Origin: Desulfitobacterium dehalogenans ATCC 51507
GTDB taxonomy: Bacteria > Bacillota > Desulfitobacteriia > Desulfitobacteriales > Desulfitobacteriaceae
NCBI RefSeq assembly: GCF_000243155.2
Contig: NC_018017.1
Coordinates: forward strand, 4,092,001-4,156,000
Length of the DNA stretch: 64,000 nucleotides
Direction of reading: 5' to 3'
Both the position numbers and the translations under genes were made by a program. Shown here in pieces: positions 46,594 to 57,172 of this stretch; position 1 is the stretch's first letter; each line of letters starts with the position of its first letter. Under the pieces are notes generated by a model, which had not been told where the DNA came from, searched no databases, and saw only the letters and a program-made list of their open reading frames with translations.

Positions 46594-49098
46594 CTAATTT
46601 TCTGATCCGCAGCATTTTTTGTATTTCTTGCCGCTGCCGCAGGGACAGGGATCGTTGCGGCCTATTTGAGGCCCCTCATTATGGACCGGGCGTGCCGGCT
46701 GTTCCTCATCCCGGTTGGTGCGGACATGCTGAGGCTCTTCCGGCGTTTGCTCCGTCACTTGAGGTGTCACCCTCATAATATAGCGGATCGTGTCTTCTTG
46801 AATTGAACTGATCATGCCCTGGAACATATCGTAAGCTTCACGACGATATTCCACCAAGGGATTCTTTTGGCCATAAGCTCTCAGACCAATACCTTCTCTG
46901 AGCATATCCATGGCATCCAAGTGATCCATCCACTTCTTATCCACTACTTGCAGCATAACGGCCCGCTCGATTTCCCTCATGAGCTCTTCACCAAAGGCTG
47001 TTTCACGGGTTTTGTAATGAGCTTGAGCGCTTTCCAGAAGCATTTCCACGATTTCTTCTTTTTCCATGCTCCCGACTTGTTCCGCGGTGATATCGTGATT
47101 GGGCAAGAAGAGGTTTTCTACATACTCCAGGAAGCTGTTGAGATCCCATTCTTCTGGATAGGGACTCTGTGCCCCAAACATATCCACCGTTTCCCGAACC
47201 ACTTTTTCCAGCATATCCGCAATGCTCTCCTGAATGTTGCCACCCATAAGAACTTGACGGCGTTGGGCGTAGATGACTTCCCGCTGAAGATTCATCACAT
47301 CATCATAATCAAGAACATGCTTCCGGATTTCAAAGTTTCTATTTTCCACTCGGCGTTGAGCTGTCTCTACGGAACGGCTGATCATCTTGGACGTAATGGG
47401 GATGGAGTCATCCATTCCTAATTTATCCATCATACCCGTGATATTATCCGCACCAAAGAGGCGCATCAAATCGTCTTCCAAGGAAAGGAAAAACTGGGAA
47501 GAGCCCGGGTCTCCTTGACGCCCGGCACGACCACGGAGCTGATTATCAATCCGGCGGGATTCGTGGCGCTCTGTACCTATGATATGCAGACCACCCAATT
47601 CGGCTACTTCTTCCCCAAGGATAATATCCGTACCACGACCTGCCATGTTGGTGGCGATGGTGACCATGCCCTTCAAGCCGGCTCCGGCAATAATCTCGGC
47701 TTCTTTCTCATGAAACTTTGCATTCAAGACCTGATGAGGTATACCGCGGCGCTCCAACATGCTGCTTAAGCGCTCGGACTTTTCCACCGATACGGTTCCC
47801 ACAAGAACCGGTTGTCCTTTTTTGTGGCGTTCGATGATCTCCTCAACCACCGCTTTGAACTTACCGTCCTCAGTCCGATAGACCACATCGGATATATCCG
47901 CGCGAATCATGGGCTTATTGGTGGGGATCTCAACTACATCTAATTTATAAATCTTCTTGAATTCCGGCTCTTCCGTCATAGCGGTACCGGTCATACCGGC
48001 AAGCTTTTCAAACATCCGGAAATAGTTCTGGAAGGTAATGGTCGCCAAGGTTTGGGATTCTTTTTCGATCTTTACTTTTTCCTTAGCTTCAATCGCCTGG
48101 TGTAAGCCTTCGGAATAACGGCGCCCAAACATAAGACGTCCGGTAAATTCATCAACAATGATGACCTGTCCATCCTTAACCACGTAATCCCGGTCCCTTT
48201 TAAAGAGGGCATGGGCTTTTAATCCCTGGTTCACATGATGAGCCAACTCTGTGTGCAGATCATCAAAGAGATTCTCGACCGAGAGCATAGTTTCAACCCT
48301 GCTAACTCCTTGTTCAGTCAGGGTAACAACCCGGTCTTTTTCGTTAACATTATAGTCTTCTTCCGGCTTTAAGCGAGGGATAATCATCGCGATTCGGTCA
48401 TAGAGCTCTGTAGGCTTGTCCGCCTCCCCGGAAATAATCAAAGGGGTACGAGCTTCGTCAATCAAAATGGAGTCCACTTCGTCCACAATGGCATAATGAA
48501 GTTCCCGCTGAACCAATCCATCGGGTCGGGTCACCATATTATCACGTAAGTAATCAAAGCCAAATTCATTATTGGTACCATAGGTTATATCTGCAGCATA
48601 GCTTTCCCGCCGCTGAACATAATTTAATCCATGGACAATGAGACCCACAGATAGCCCTAAGAACTGGTGAATGCGGCCCATCATTTCGCTGTCACGACGG
48701 GCAAGATAGTCGTTGACGGTAACAATATGCACGCCACGACCAGTCAATGCATTCAAATAGGATGGAAGGGTTGCAACCAAGGTTTTTCCTTCCCCAGTAC
48801 GCATCTCTGCAATCCGGCCATCATGAAGGACCATGCCGCCGATCAGCTGCACATCGTAGTGCCGTTGTCCATTGACACGCCAGGAAGCCTCTCGAACCAC
48901 TGCAAATGCCTCAGGCAAAAGGCTGTCAAGACTCTCTCCATTCTCCAGCCGTTGTTTAAATTCATCGGTCTTGGCACGTAGCTGTTCATCCGACAGCGCC
49001 TTGATTTCCGGCTCTAAGTCATTAATCGCAGCAACCTTTTTCTGATACTTTTTAATCTCACGAGCATTGTCATCAAAAAGTTTATTTAAGAAACCCAT
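46594..49098 (-). CDS. secA: Protein translocase motor SecA
   Basis: 834 residues. Walker A is [11 protein letters not shown] (about 102), Walker B with [11 protein letters not shown] (about 207), helicase motifs with [10 protein letters not shown] (about 488), and a C-terminal zinc-binding tail [13 protein letters not shown]. It drives precursor proteins through SecYEG with ATP. Start ATG at 49098 follows AAAGGTGG. The neighbours prfB and hpf match the order seen in many Firmicutes. Confidence 0.99.
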   Translation of the reverse strand: MGFLNKLFDDNAREIKKYQKKVAAINDLEPEIKALSDEQLRAKTDEFKQRLENGESLDSLLPEAFAVVREASWRVNGQRHYDVQLIGGMVLHDGRIAEMRTGEGKTLVATLPSYLNALTGRGVHIVTVNDYLARRDSEMMGRIHQFLGLSVGLIVHGLNYVQRRESYAADITYGTNNEFGFDYLRDNMVTRPDGLVQRELHYAIVDEVDSILIDEARTPLIISGEADKPTELYDRIAMIIPRLKPEEDYNVNEKDRVVTLTEQGVSRVETMLSVENLFDDLHTELAHHVNQGLKAHALFKRDRDYVVKDGQVIIVDEFTGRLMFGRRYSEGLHQAIEAKEKVKIEKESQTLATITFQNYFRMFEKLAGMTGTAMTEEPEFKKIYKLDVVEIPTNKPMIRADISDVVYRTEDGKFKAVVEEIIERHKKGQPVLVGTVSVEKSERLSSMLERRGIPHQVLNAKFHEKEAEIIAGAGLKGMVTIATNMAGRGTDIILGEEVAELGGLHIIGTERHESRRIDNQLRGRAGRQGDPGSSQFFLSLEDDLMRLFGADNITGMMDKLGMDDSIPITSKMISRSVETAQRRVENRNFEIRKHVLDYDDVMNLQREVIYAQRRQVLMGGNIQESIADMLEKVVRETVDMFGAQSPYPEEWDLNSFLEYVENLFLPNHDITAEQVGSMEKEEIVEMLLESAQAHYKTRETAFGEELMREIERAVMLQVVDKKWMDHLDAMDMLREGIGLRAYGQKNPLVEYRREAYDMFQGMISSIQEDTIRYIMRVTPQVTEQTPEEPQHVRTNRDEEQPARPVHNEGPQIGRNDPCPCGSGKKYKKCCGSEN

Positions 49099-49242
49099 TA
49101 TTGACCACCTTTCCATCTGTCCAAGGGTATCAACTCATTTTATCATTCTCATCTACAGGGTGCAAGCTAATAGCATCATAGCCCGGCTTAAATCTCTTGC
49201 TAAATTCTGTAGGAATGTCCTAAAACAACCATATGCACGCAA

Positions 49243-49268
49243 GAATGGTCTACGCTTGTAGACCATTC
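49243..49268 (-). terminator. Hairpin after hpf
   Basis: A perfect 11-bp stem (GAATGGTCTAC / GTAGACCATTC) with a GCTT loop. The T-run on the minus strand is poor, so it may be a weak terminator or stabilise the hpf 3' end. Confidence 0.5.
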
Positions 49269-49331
49269 GTTTTGAATACGCTTATTTAACTTTATCCTAG
49301 GCTCCCAATTTCTGCAGCTCGCCGATTAAAA

Positions 49332-49859
49332 TCAATCTTCGGGCTCTAAGAGACCATAATCGCCTAATCTCCGGCGATAAACCACATTGATGGCATTGGT
49401 ATCCATGTTAGTAAAGGCGTAGAAATTATGTCCTACCAAATTCATCTGCATAATGGCTTCTTCCACGGACATAGGTTTGGTACCAAACTTTTTATGACGG
49501 ACAACTTCTTCAGTTTCGTCCTCATGGAGAGCAGGATGCTCAATTTCATGATCTTTGAGAACTTTAGTGCGCATCCGTTTGTTAATCCGAGTGCGGTACT
49601 TATCAATTTGACGCTCCAGTTTTTCCACTACCAGGTCGATGGAGGCATACATATCTCCGCTTTCTTCCTCACCTCGAAGAATCATGCCATGAAGGGGTGC
49701 AGTGACCTCAACACGATGCCGGCCTTCCTCTACTAGCAGGGTTACTTTAACATCCATAAACTCGTCAGAGTATTTTTCCAATTTGCCTACCCTTTTCAAA
49801 ACGTACTCTTTCAGGGCATCGGTGACTTCCATTTGTTTGCCGCGAACGCTGATGTTCAT
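49332..49859 (-). CDS. hpf: Ribosome hibernation-promoting factor, long form
   Basis: 175 residues. Residues 1-100 are the ribosome-binding HPF domain (MNISVRGKQMEVTDALKEY at the start). Residues about 118-172 are the long-form dimerisation domain (IVRHKKFGTKPMSVEEAIMQM-type, then LVGHNFYAFTN). It dimerises 70S ribosomes into inactive 100S particles in stationary phase. Start ATG at 49859 follows AAGGGGGG. Confidence 0.97.
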   Translation of the reverse strand: MNISVRGKQMEVTDALKEYVLKRVGKLEKYSDEFMDVKVTLLVEEGRHRVEVTAPLHGMILRGEEESGDMYASIDLVVEKLERQIDKYRTRINKRMRTKVLKDHEIEHPALHEDETEEVVRHKKFGTKPMSVEEAIMQMNLVGHNFYAFTNMDTNAINVVYRRRLGDYGLLEPED

Positions 49860-49956
49860 AGTAAAACCCCCCTTAATATCTGCTTACTATATTATTCCCT
49901 CTTCCCGCAAAAAATCCTTCCAAAACTTTCTTCTCTTTTAACTAAATTTCCATTAT

Positions 49957-50001
49957 AAAAAAGAAGAATCGTTGTAAATTATTCCAACAATCCTTCTTTT
50001 T
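49957..50001 (-). terminator. Intrinsic terminator after the cold-shock gene
   Basis: On the minus strand AAAAGAAGGATTGTTG pairs with CAACGATTCTTCTTTT using two G-U pairs, ending in a T-run. The wobbles fix the transcribed strand as minus. Confidence 0.85.
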
Positions 50002-50061
50002 ATTCATGTGATAGTAACTTTCTCAAAACTCAATGAAGCAGCTCTTCCTTTTCGCTATCAC

Positions 50062-50259
50062 TTATCTCGCTTGCACATTAGAAGCCTGTTCTCCCCTCGG
50101 ACCTTGGATAATGTCGAATTCCACACCTTGACCTTCTTCTAAAGTACGGAAGCCGTCACCCATGATAGAAGAGAAATGAACGAAAATATCCTGTCCATGA
50201 TCTCCTTCGATAAATCCATACCCTTTTTGTTTGCTAAACCACTTTACTTTACCCAGCAC
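50062..50259 (-). CDS. Cold-shock domain protein
   Basis: 65 residues, a single cold-shock domain: KGYGFIEG (RNP1) and DIFVHFSSI (RNP2). It starts at GTG 50259 after AAGGAGG with 8 bases between; the longer frame to 50298 adds an N-terminus no family member has. It binds single-stranded RNA and DNA as an RNA chaperone. It lies alone between two terminators. Confidence 0.93.
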   Translation of the reverse strand: MLGKVKWFSKQKGYGFIEGDHGQDIFVHFSSIMGDGFRTLEEGQGVEFDIIQGPRGEQASNVQAR

Positions 50260-50410
50260 AGAAAAAAACCTCCTTGATTCCTTGACAGCTCCGGCCATCT
50301 GCCAAAAGCTAGTCTCTTATGAAGGATGCCCAGGAGGACGCTAATCTAAACCTCTTTTTGGCAACTTTTTTCATGCTGCCTTTAGCTTTATAAGAGATCT
50401 TTTCGTAACA

Positions 50411-50453
50411 CAAAAGCTGATGCAGGACTCTATGGACCACAGCATCAGCTTTT
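50411..50453 (-). terminator. Intrinsic terminator after the amino-acid ABC operon
   Basis: Stem AAAAGCTGATGC / GCATCAGCTTTT, 12 bp perfect with an 18-base loop, followed on the minus strand by GTGTTA. It ends the permease-ATPase transcript. Confidence 0.8.
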
Positions 50454-50493
50454 CTGAAGAGATATTGCAAACAAAATCTGCACTATTTAAAAT

Positions 50494-51213
50494 CTAAAGG
50501 ATCTTACTCAAGAAGGATTGAGTGCGAGGATTCTGAGGGTTTCCAAAGAGGTCGTCAGGGGATCCTTCCTCCATGATTTTCCCCTCATCCATGAAGATCA
50601 CTCGATCTCCCACTTCTCGGGCAAAGCCCATTTCATGAGTGACCACAACCATGGTCATGCCTTCCCGAGCCAGATCCTTCATTACGGCCAAAACTTCTCC
50701 CACCATCTCGGGATCAAGTGCCGAAGTGGGTTCATCAAAGAGCATGACTTTAGGACGCATGGCGAGAGCCCTTGCAATAGCGACCCGCTGCTGCTGTCCT
50801 CCGGAGAGTCGATCCGGATACTCATGAGCCTTATCTTCCAAGCCGACCTTTATCAAAAGCTCCATGGCGATTTTTTCAGTTTCCTGCTTGTTAGTCTTGC
50901 GGACGATTTCCGGAGCCAGAGTGATATTCTCCAAAGCCGTCTTGTGGGGGAATAGGTTAAACCTTTGAAAAACCATTCCCACTTCCCGTCGTATAGCATT
51001 CACATTGGTTTCCGAATTCAAAGGAATACCGTCCACGACAATTTCTCCGGCAGTGGTCTCCTCCAGCTTGTTGAGGCAACGCAAGAAAGTACTTTTCCCC
51101 GAGCCGCTGGGGCCAATAACCACCACAACTTCTTTTTCTTTAATATGACAATCAATTCCGCGCAAGACTTCAAGTTTGCCAAAATGCTTATGCAGATTTT
51201 TAACGGTTATCAC
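50494..51213 (-). CDS. Amino-acid ABC transporter ATP-binding protein
   Basis: 239 residues of the GlnQ type. Walker A is [15 protein letters not shown] (about 33), signature [14 protein letters not shown] (about 137), Walker [15 protein letters not shown] (about 157). It energises the permease encoded just upstream, overlapping by 14 bases. Together with the solute-binding protein at 52082 it forms a polar amino-acid importer. The amino acid is not set by sequence. Confidence 0.95.
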   Translation of the reverse strand: MITVKNLHKHFGKLEVLRGIDCHIKEKEVVVVIGPSGSGKSTFLRCLNKLEETTAGEIVVDGIPLNSETNVNAIRREVGMVFQRFNLFPHKTALENITLAPEIVRKTNKQETEKIAMELLIKVGLEDKAHEYPDRLSGGQQQRVAIARALAMRPKVMLFDEPTSALDPEMVGEVLAVMKDLAREGMTMVVVTHEMGFAREVGDRVIFMDEGKIMEEGSPDDLFGNPQNPRTQSFLSKIL

Positions 51214-51874
51214 TTTTACCGAGCCTCCTCTCTGTATAATTCACGAACCGAGAAAGGATCAGGGTCATGACCAGATAGAATAAGGCCACTTCTAAATAAA
51301 TAACAAAAGGCTGATAGGTACGACTTACAATAAGCTTTCCGGTATACATAAGATCCTGAAGCGCAATGATGGACACCAAGGACGAGTCCTTAAGTAAGGC
51401 AATAAATTCATTGCCCAAAGGAGGGATAACCCGTTTAAAGGCCTGAGGAAGAATAACATGTCTCATAGCTTGACCATGAGTCATTCCCAAAGACCGTGCC
51501 GCTTCTCCTTGCCCTTTATCAATAGACTGAATCCCGGCCCGAAAAATCTCCGCAATATAGGCTCCCGAGTTAAGACCCATGGCCAATATACCTGCAACAA
51601 ACTGGTAATTATCAGGAATCTGGAAATTTAGGAGTTGAGGAACCGCAAAGTACACCATGAGGATTTGTACTAAAAGGGGTGTCCCTCTGAAAAAATCAAT
51701 ATAGGCTATAGCAAAGCCACGTAAAATTCGGCTATTGGACAAGCGCATTAAAGCCATAAACAGACCGATGACAATCCCCATAGCTACAGCCCCAGCCGTA
51801 AGCTCTAAGGTAATTACAGTTCCTTTCAGTAAAGGCCTAAGGCTATCAATCATCAATTCCCAACGGAGTTCCAC
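51200..51874 (-). CDS. Amino-acid ABC transporter permease (HisM/GlnP type)
   Basis: 224 residues, about five membrane helices. It carries the FRGTPLLVQ motif and the EAA loop [25 protein letters not shown] that binds the ATPase. Start GTG at 51874 follows AAGGAGG. It is second in the binding protein-permease-ATPase order, with an intrinsic terminator between it and the binding-protein gene. Confidence 0.95.
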   Translation of the reverse strand: MELRWELMIDSLRPLLKGTVITLELTAGAVAMGIVIGLFMALMRLSNSRILRGFAIAYIDFFRGTPLLVQILMVYFAVPQLLNFQIPDNYQFVAGILAMGLNSGAYIAEIFRAGIQSIDKGQGEAARSLGMTHGQAMRHVILPQAFKRVIPPLGNEFIALLKDSSLVSIIALQDLMYTGKLIVSRTYQPFVIYLEVALFYLVMTLILSRFVNYTERRLGKSDNR

Positions 51875-52027
51875 ACCCTCATCCTCCTTATATAGTGCAC
51901 ATTTTTAAGTCCTTCTTTGATTCTTTGGTAATTATACATTTCATCGCAAGTTTATTCAAGAATTATTGTTCAGGCATTTTTCTCCAACGGTCTGTCCGGC
52001 ATCCTGTAAAATGAGCATCATAGTCAA

Positions 52028-52055
52028 ACAAAACGCCCAGCACTGCTAGGCGTTT
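52028..52055 (-). terminator. Intercistronic terminator after the binding-protein gene
   Basis: On the minus strand AAACGCCTAGCA pairs with TGCTGGGCGTTT (one G-U) and TTTTGTTTG follows. It lies inside the importer operon. Confidence 0.85.
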
Positions 52056-52081
52056 CGAGTCATCATCATTCTGAGCCGGGC

Positions 52082-52879
52082 TTAGAACTTAGGAGCATCC
52101 TCATTAAACCAGCTCTTATAAATCTCGTTGTATCTTCCATTGTCCATAAGCTTTTTTAAAGAAGCATTTACTTGATCGGCTAATCCTTTGTTATCAAGCT
52201 TAAAGGCGATGCCAAAATACTCTTTTTCGAAAGCACTGGATACTATTTCAATATCCATCTTGGGGTTCTGTTTAATAAAGTAGTAAAGGGTAGGTGTGTC
52301 TGCAACCACTGCATCGGATCCACCGATCATCATATCGTTAATAGCATCCCCGATAGTCTCAAATTTCTTAGGATCGATTCCTAACCCTTCAACCGCATCC
52401 TGACCTGTAGTTCCTTGCTGAACACCAACCTTTTTACCTATTAAATCCTGCTCAGATTTAATAGCGGAACCTTTCTTTACAGCGATAATTTGGGCGGATT
52501 CAAAATATGGATCGCTAAAAAGCACAGATTTGGAACGATCTTCGGTAATAGTCATAGCAGAGATGACTGCATCATATTTACCTTGACCGATTGCTGCAAC
52601 TAACCCATCAAAGGAGGATGACTCAAATTTAACAGTATACCCCATGTCCTTACCGATCTCATTCATTAAATCGATATCAAAGCCTGTGGGATTTTGTTTT
52701 TCGTCCATAAATTCAAAAGGTGCATACTCAATAGCGGAACCGACCTTTAATACTTTTTCTTCTCCTGGATTAGAGCCATTGCTCGCAGACGGCTGGCTTT
52801 GATTACCGCCGCAGCCTGTAAGGGCAAGCAAGCCCATCATAACCACAGCAATGATCCCATGACGTACATTCTTTTTCAT
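52082..52879 (-). CDS. Amino-acid ABC transporter solute-binding lipoprotein
   Basis: 265 residues. Signal peptide with lipobox LALTGC (about residue 23). The mature part shows the family-3 binding fold: VGSAIEYAPFEFMDEKQNPTGFDIDLMNEI in two pieces, the central hinge with IGKKVGVQQGTTGQ, and the C-terminal half ending GRYNEIYKSWF. It feeds the permease and ATPase downstream. Start ATG at 52879. Confidence 0.95.
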   Translation of the reverse strand: MKKNVRHGIIAVVMMGLLALTGCGGNQSQPSASNGSNPGEEKVLKVGSAIEYAPFEFMDEKQNPTGFDIDLMNEIGKDMGYTVKFESSSFDGLVAAIGQGKYDAVISAMTITEDRSKSVLFSDPYFESAQIIAVKKGSAIKSEQDLIGKKVGVQQGTTGQDAVEGLGIDPKKFETIGDAINDMMIGGSDAVVADTPTLYYFIKQNPKMDIEIVSSAFEKEYFGIAFKLDNKGLADQVNASLKKLMDNGRYNEIYKSWFNEDAPKF

Positions 52880-53048
52880 TTTTATCCCTCTCCTTTTACT
52901 CTTCCTTTTTACTTTACTTATCCAACGGTCAAAACATGCTACTTTTTTAACTAAAGTTTTATATTCGTCTTATGGATATTGATTATTATACATAAGGATG
53001 TAAATTTATTCAACAGCTTTTCCTTAAAATGAATAAAAAGAACCATTT

Positions 53049-53077
53049 AAAAAAAGCATTGGATAAACTCCAATGCT
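53049..53077 (-). terminator. Intrinsic terminator after the zinc-ribbon gene
   Basis: AGCATTGG / CCAATGCT, 8 bp perfect with a 7-base loop, then TTTTTTT on the minus strand. Confidence 0.85.
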
Positions 53078-53101
53078 CTCATATATTCTCGTTTACTCTG
53101 A

Positions 53102-53395
53102 TTAGCGACTTACGCGATGATTTTGGTAGCAATCACGGCAGTAAACGGGACGATCAGAAGTAGGTTGGAATGGAACTTGTGTTTCAACGCCACACTCAGC
53201 ACAAACTACAGTGTGCATTTCGCGTTGACGAGTTTCACCGCTGTTGCGGTTGGTTTTACGTGCGTTGCGGCAGTCTCTGCAACGTTGTGGCTCGTTTTCG
53301 AAGCCTTTTTCTGCATAGAATTCTTGTTCACCCACAGTGAAAATGAAAGTGGTTCCGCAGTCTTTGCAGACTAGTTCTTTGTCTTGAAACGCCAT
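53102..53395 (-). CDS. Zinc-ribbon domain protein
   Basis: 97 residues with two cysteine-pair modules: CKDC...CRDC (about 10-41) and CAEC...CRDC (about 68-90), typical of a short CxxC zinc-ribbon family found beside housekeeping genes in Firmicutes. No enzyme motif. Probably binds zinc, possibly with RNA or DNA. Start ATG at 53395 follows AAGGGGAT; it has its own terminator. Confidence 0.9.
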   Translation of the reverse strand: MAFQDKELVCKDCGTTFIFTVGEQEFYAEKGFENEPQRCRDCRNARKTNRNSGETRQREMHTVVCAECGVETQVPFQPTSDRPVYCRDCYQNHRVSR

Positions 53396-53486
53396 GAAGA
53401 AAATCCCCTTACCTTAAAAAATAGTAACAGACTCACGCCTATCCGCCCCTATTATAACACCGAATTCTGAGACTGAATAGTCCCTT

Positions 53487-54239
53487 TTATCTCCTTTTCT
53501 CCAAACCTGCCGCTAAAACGAGTCCATATACATGAGCTGCCCCACCTCTTTTGAGGACCTTGGAACAGTGCTCCAAGGTCGCACCTGTGGTGGTCACATC
53601 ATCAATAAGCCAAACCTTAGCTCCATGGATTTGACTTTGCGCTGAAGAAGGCATTTGAAAAGCCGACTCCAGATTATGAAGCCTTTCTTTCCTACTTAAT
53701 CCTACTTGCGGAGTGGTGGGCTGGACCCGAGCCAGACCCTCCCATAAAGGGATCCCCAGCTCCCAATGGAGAAGAGAGGCGATGACCGCTGCCTGATTAA
53801 AGCCCCTTTCCCCTAATCGCTCATCGTGCATGGGGACAGGAACAAGAATATTAGGTGGCGGCAGATGGCAGAGAGCAAATTCTCCTAGAGGTTGACCAAG
53901 CCGTTTCAGCAGATAAGGCTGAAACTTAAACTTTACATCCTGAATGAACTCCCGCCAAGCCCCCGTATAATGTCCCCAGGCCACAACTTGATCCATACCT
54001 TTAGGCCCTCTGCCCTCAGTGCAGTCCTCACATTTTTTATGAGGGGATTCAAGAAGCTTGCCGCAATGGATACACCGATTCAAATCCGGGTGAAAATAGG
54101 CTTGCTTACAATCATCACAAAAAACCTGACCCCCTGACACGTAGGTTTCACAGAGGAGGCAGGTTGAACTTTTTTCATAGAACAGAGCCCGGGCAAGATC
54201 TTTCATATCTTGCCATAGAGATAAGGTATAGCCGGACAT
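53487..54239 (-). CDS. comFC: ComF-family protein (ComFC, phosphoribosyltransferase-like)
   Basis: 250 residues. A Cys-rich N-terminal zinc-binding segment (CLLC, CDDC, CIHC, CEDC, about 27-72) precedes a phosphoribosyltransferase fold with the PRPP loop VWLIDDVTTTGATLE (about 200). ComFC acts in DNA uptake during transformation; its exact role is unsettled. Start ATG at 54239 after GGAGGTTCC. It lies 73 bases after comFA, the usual pairing. Confidence 0.93.
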   Translation of the reverse strand: MSGYTLSLWQDMKDLARALFYEKSSTCLLCETYVSGGQVFCDDCKQAYFHPDLNRCIHCGKLLESPHKKCEDCTEGRGPKGMDQVVAWGHYTGAWREFIQDVKFKFQPYLLKRLGQPLGEFALCHLPPPNILVPVPMHDERLGERGFNQAAVIASLLHWELGIPLWEGLARVQPTTPQVGLSRKERLHNLESAFQMPSSAQSQIHGAKVWLIDDVTTTGATLEHCSKVLKRGGAAHVYGLVLAAGLEKRR

Positions 54240-54312
54240 AAGGAACCTCCTTATTTATATCCCCTCTCTTAAGCTGATTATCCATGACTAACCGTACTAA
54301 GACTCCGACTTC

Positions 54313-56178
54313 TTAATTATCAATCAAACCCTGTGCAAACGCTATCTCATTTTGTTCTTTAATCCAATAAATCGCCTTTTCTATAGAAGGCGTTCTTTTG
54401 GAGGATAGGAAAAGTGCATTTCCAGTGGGATTCTCTTGAGTCCTACCCACTCGCCCGGCCATTTGGACCAAGGCTCTCTCGTCAAAAATTCCGTGATCCG
54501 CTTCAAGGACGATGATTTGAACATTAGGTATGGTGACCCCCCGTTCAAGAACCGAAGTGCAGACAAAGACTCGAAACATTTTGTTCCGCAGAGCTTCGAT
54601 TTTTTCACCGCGATGGGGATCGGCACTATAGCTTCCAGAGATTGCCCATTGGGGGAACTCCTTTCTTAGGATTTCGACCCAAGGGTTGACCCAGGATATT
54701 TTCGGAACAAAGAGAAGAACAGGACCCAATAGAGCCAACTCCTTAAGCCAATCAAAGACCTTTTGTCCCTGTCCCTTATGGTATAAACACTCAGGATCCA
54801 GGCTCCCCGAAACCTTTTGCCACTGAGGGACGGGAACTGCCTTGCCATGATGACGGGCAGGAAGGCGGATGAGCCCCACTCTTCCTGCTTTAACCTTCTC
54901 CAAGCTTTCCGGCGAGGGAGTAGCTGTCAGATAGACTATCTTTCCTCCCGGACCCAATGCCCGCTCCATTCCCCAAGTTAAGGCTGTATTGCCATAGTAG
55001 GGAAAGGCATCCATCTCATCAAGAAAGATTAGGTTAAAAGCCTGTGAAAAACGCAGGATTTGATGGGTAGTGGCCAGGACAAAGGGAGCCGGTGTAAAAC
55101 GTTCCTGACTTGTTCCCGTGAGAATACTCAGCTTTAAGCCGGGAAAATCCTGTTGGAGACGAGGGGCTACATCCAGAACCACATCTTGACGAGGTGCAGC
55201 AAATAATACCTTTTTCCCTTGTTCAAGTGCCCATGCCGCAGCAGGAAAGCAGACTTCGGTCTTCCCAGCTCCACACGCCGCCCAGAGCAGCATTTCCTTC
55301 CTGGAGTCTTCTCCTTGAATCATGTTATAGTCTATAGCGCCCCCTTTTACAAAATTTAAAACCTGTTGGGCCGCAAGCTTTTGGGCCTGGCTAAGTTCCC
55401 AACGAGGGGAAAATACCCAAGAAATGTTACTACGGCCGTGAAAAGAGGAGGAAGCCGAATGAACAGTCTCCGTAGAGGAGAGGGAACTCATTGGGGAAGG
55501 GGCAATACTCCGGTAGAGTTCATGAAGTGAGCTTACTGCCCCTAAGGAAGTGCAGGCAGGACAAGTAGCGGCCAATCCATAGATGCTTGTCCATTCTTCA
55601 ACCAAAGCATCCCCGCAGCGTTCGCATCTCCAGCCCTTCCCTTCCCTTTTTACTGCGGGAATCCATTGGGCATACCCTTTCATAACCTGCTCATGGCAAA
55701 GGGTCAGGATTTCAGTATAGGATAGGCGACATTCCTGCCCCAGCCGCTGGAGATCAGCCTTAGCTAATAATCTGCCCGTAGTTCTATCCAAGAAATCCTG
55801 AACTCTTTCTTTCTCTGTTATGTTCTTTAGATTGCTCCTCAACGGACTCTCAGGCAAACCTGTCTTTTTCTCCCAACACCAATTGCGGTCCTTTAACCCG
55901 GGCTGCTTCCGCAAGATCTTGAGAATCTCTCTTTTAACCCATGCCCCATCCCTATTTTTATCCCGCCCTTTTTCCTTTGCATAAACTTCCCATAGAGAAA
56001 GCACCTTAGCTTTTATGGATCCCATCCTCTTAAAGTGGATTTCTTCGAGAAGAAATTGGGCAAAGCTTAAGGGAAGTCCGGGCCGCAACACCTCAAACTC
56101 CTCTGTGAAATGTCTATCATCTAACAGAGGGGAAAGTGTCAGTTCCCCCGAATCTGCAACAAAAAGGTAGAACATCAT
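54313..56178 (-). CDS. comFA: ComFA-like DEAD/DEAH helicase
   Basis: 621 residues, longer than the 460 of Bacillus ComFA because of an N-terminal extension. A zinc finger (CERCG...CPAC, about 190-215) precedes the helicase core: Walker A AACGAGKTEV (about 308), DEMD (about 390), and motif VI QMAGRVGRTQENPTG (about 575). ComFA is the ATPase thought to pull single-stranded DNA into the cell. Start ATG at 56178 after AAGGAG. Confidence 0.9.
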   Translation of the reverse strand: MMFYLFVADSGELTLSPLLDDRHFTEEFEVLRPGLPLSFAQFLLEEIHFKRMGSIKAKVLSLWEVYAKEKGRDKNRDGAWVKREILKILRKQPGLKDRNWCWEKKTGLPESPLRSNLKNITEKERVQDFLDRTTGRLLAKADLQRLGQECRLSYTEILTLCHEQVMKGYAQWIPAVKREGKGWRCERCGDALVEEWTSIYGLAATCPACTSLGAVSSLHELYRSIAPSPMSSLSSTETVHSASSSFHGRSNISWVFSPRWELSQAQKLAAQQVLNFVKGGAIDYNMIQGEDSRKEMLLWAACGAGKTEVCFPAAAWALEQGKKVLFAAPRQDVVLDVAPRLQQDFPGLKLSILTGTSQERFTPAPFVLATTHQILRFSQAFNLIFLDEMDAFPYYGNTALTWGMERALGPGGKIVYLTATPSPESLEKVKAGRVGLIRLPARHHGKAVPVPQWQKVSGSLDPECLYHKGQGQKVFDWLKELALLGPVLLFVPKISWVNPWVEILRKEFPQWAISGSYSADPHRGEKIEALRNKMFRVFVCTSVLERGVTIPNVQIIVLEADHGIFDERALVQMAGRVGRTQENPTGNALFLSSKRTPSIEKAIYWIKEQNEIAFAQGLIDN

Positions 56179-56389
56179 AGCATTCTCCTTGCATCCCGTT
56201 AAGAAAGATATAATCTATCCCTATCATCTTAGGTACTATTCCCTCCCGAGCAGTCTTTGTCCTTCCTGTTTTTCAAAATAATTCCATCCAAGGATTACCA
56301 CTATGTTTCTTTCTTTTTCTGGGTATTCTATGAAATGTTCCAGTTAAAAGCATGTCACTTGACCTATCCATACAAAGGAGGAGTGTAAA

Positions 56390-56770
56390 TTGTTGAAGAA
56401 GCTCGCGGTAAGTTTATTGACCCTCGCCTTCCTCACCTTTGGTGCCGGTACAGCCTTTGGGGCAACCACCACTGCGCCGGATCCTGCCAAGTTAGCAGAA
56501 ATCAAAGCTCTCCATCAACAAATGGTTGAGCTTAAGGTGCAAATGATCGATAAGAAAGTGGAAGCCGGAATCCTGGAAAAAGAAAAGGCTGAAAAAATCA
56601 AAGAAGCGATTAAAGAGCGGCAAAAGAAAGTAGAAGAGGACCTAGCCAACGGAAAGGTTGATTTTGGGAAGAAGCATCATAAAGATTGCGATAAGAAACC
56701 CAAAGGCGATTCAAAAGAAACACCCGACGCAAAATCTTCATCGAGCATACGCCTTACTTTGCCTAGATGA
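56390..56770 (+). CDS. DUF2680 secreted protein (YckD-like)
   Basis: 126 residues. Signal peptide (residues 1-24, ending AFGA), then a DUF2680-type helical repeat (LAEIKALHQQMVELKVQMIDKK) and a Lys/Asp/His-rich tail. Function is unknown; the family is secreted and common in spore-formers. The start is TTG at 56390 (a second TTG follows), after AAAGGAGGAGTG. It converges on the next gene. Confidence 0.88.
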   Translation: MLKKLAVSLLTLAFLTFGAGTAFGATTTAPDPAKLAEIKALHQQMVELKVQMIDKKVEAGILEKEKAEKIKEAIKERQKKVEEDLANGKVDFGKKHHKDCDKKPKGDSKETPDAKSSSSIRLTLPR

Positions 56771-56776
56771 CACTTT

Positions 56777-57172
56777 TTAACTGGAACCCTGATCCCCCAA
56801 CTTTGGTTGGGGGATTGTTTCTTGTATGGACCAAGTAAAGCCGGTGAAAGATTGATTTAAACATTTAATGTAAAGAAGCTCTTCCTCAGAAAACTCATCC
56901 TTCTCCCCCCACAGCTCAATCTCACAATGGACGGGCATCCCCATTTCCTGCTCCATATCCCGCAGAAAGCGCTTTAAGGAAAAGGCAAATTGCTCCTGTC
57001 TATAAATGGATTCTTGATTAGTAAATTTTACTGTGATTTGGGTCTTATAACATTTTTTCTTCCAATCGGTGATTTTATGGCCGATCCCCTCCGGAACCGT
57101 CCACTCCCAATAATCCGTCAGAATCCATAACAAAGCCACAAGGGCTCCTAAGCCGGTAAGCTGTGCACCCAT
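56777..57172 (-). CDS. Uncharacterised membrane-anchored protein
   Basis: 131 residues. One N-terminal hydrophobic helix (about 2-20), then a soluble part with a central helix (YRQEQFAFSLKRFLRDMEQE) between likely strands. No family recognised. The ATG at 57172 follows GGGGGGAG. It is convergent with the DUF2680 gene, and its last codons form part of the terminator hairpin of that gene. Confidence 0.7.
   Translation of the reverse strand: MGAQLTGLGALVALLWILTDYWEWTVPEGIGHKITDWKKKCYKTQITVKFTNQESIYRQEQFAFSLKRFLRDMEQEMGMPVHCEIELWGEKDEFSEEELLYIKCLNQSFTGFTWSIQETIPQPKLGDQGSS
56792..56822 (+). terminator. Terminator of the DUF2680 gene, inside the convergent CDS
   Basis: Stem ATCCCCCAAC / GTTGGGGGAT, 10 bp perfect with a TTTG loop, followed by TGTTTCTT. 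It lies within the last codons of the opposite gene. Confidence 0.8.
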
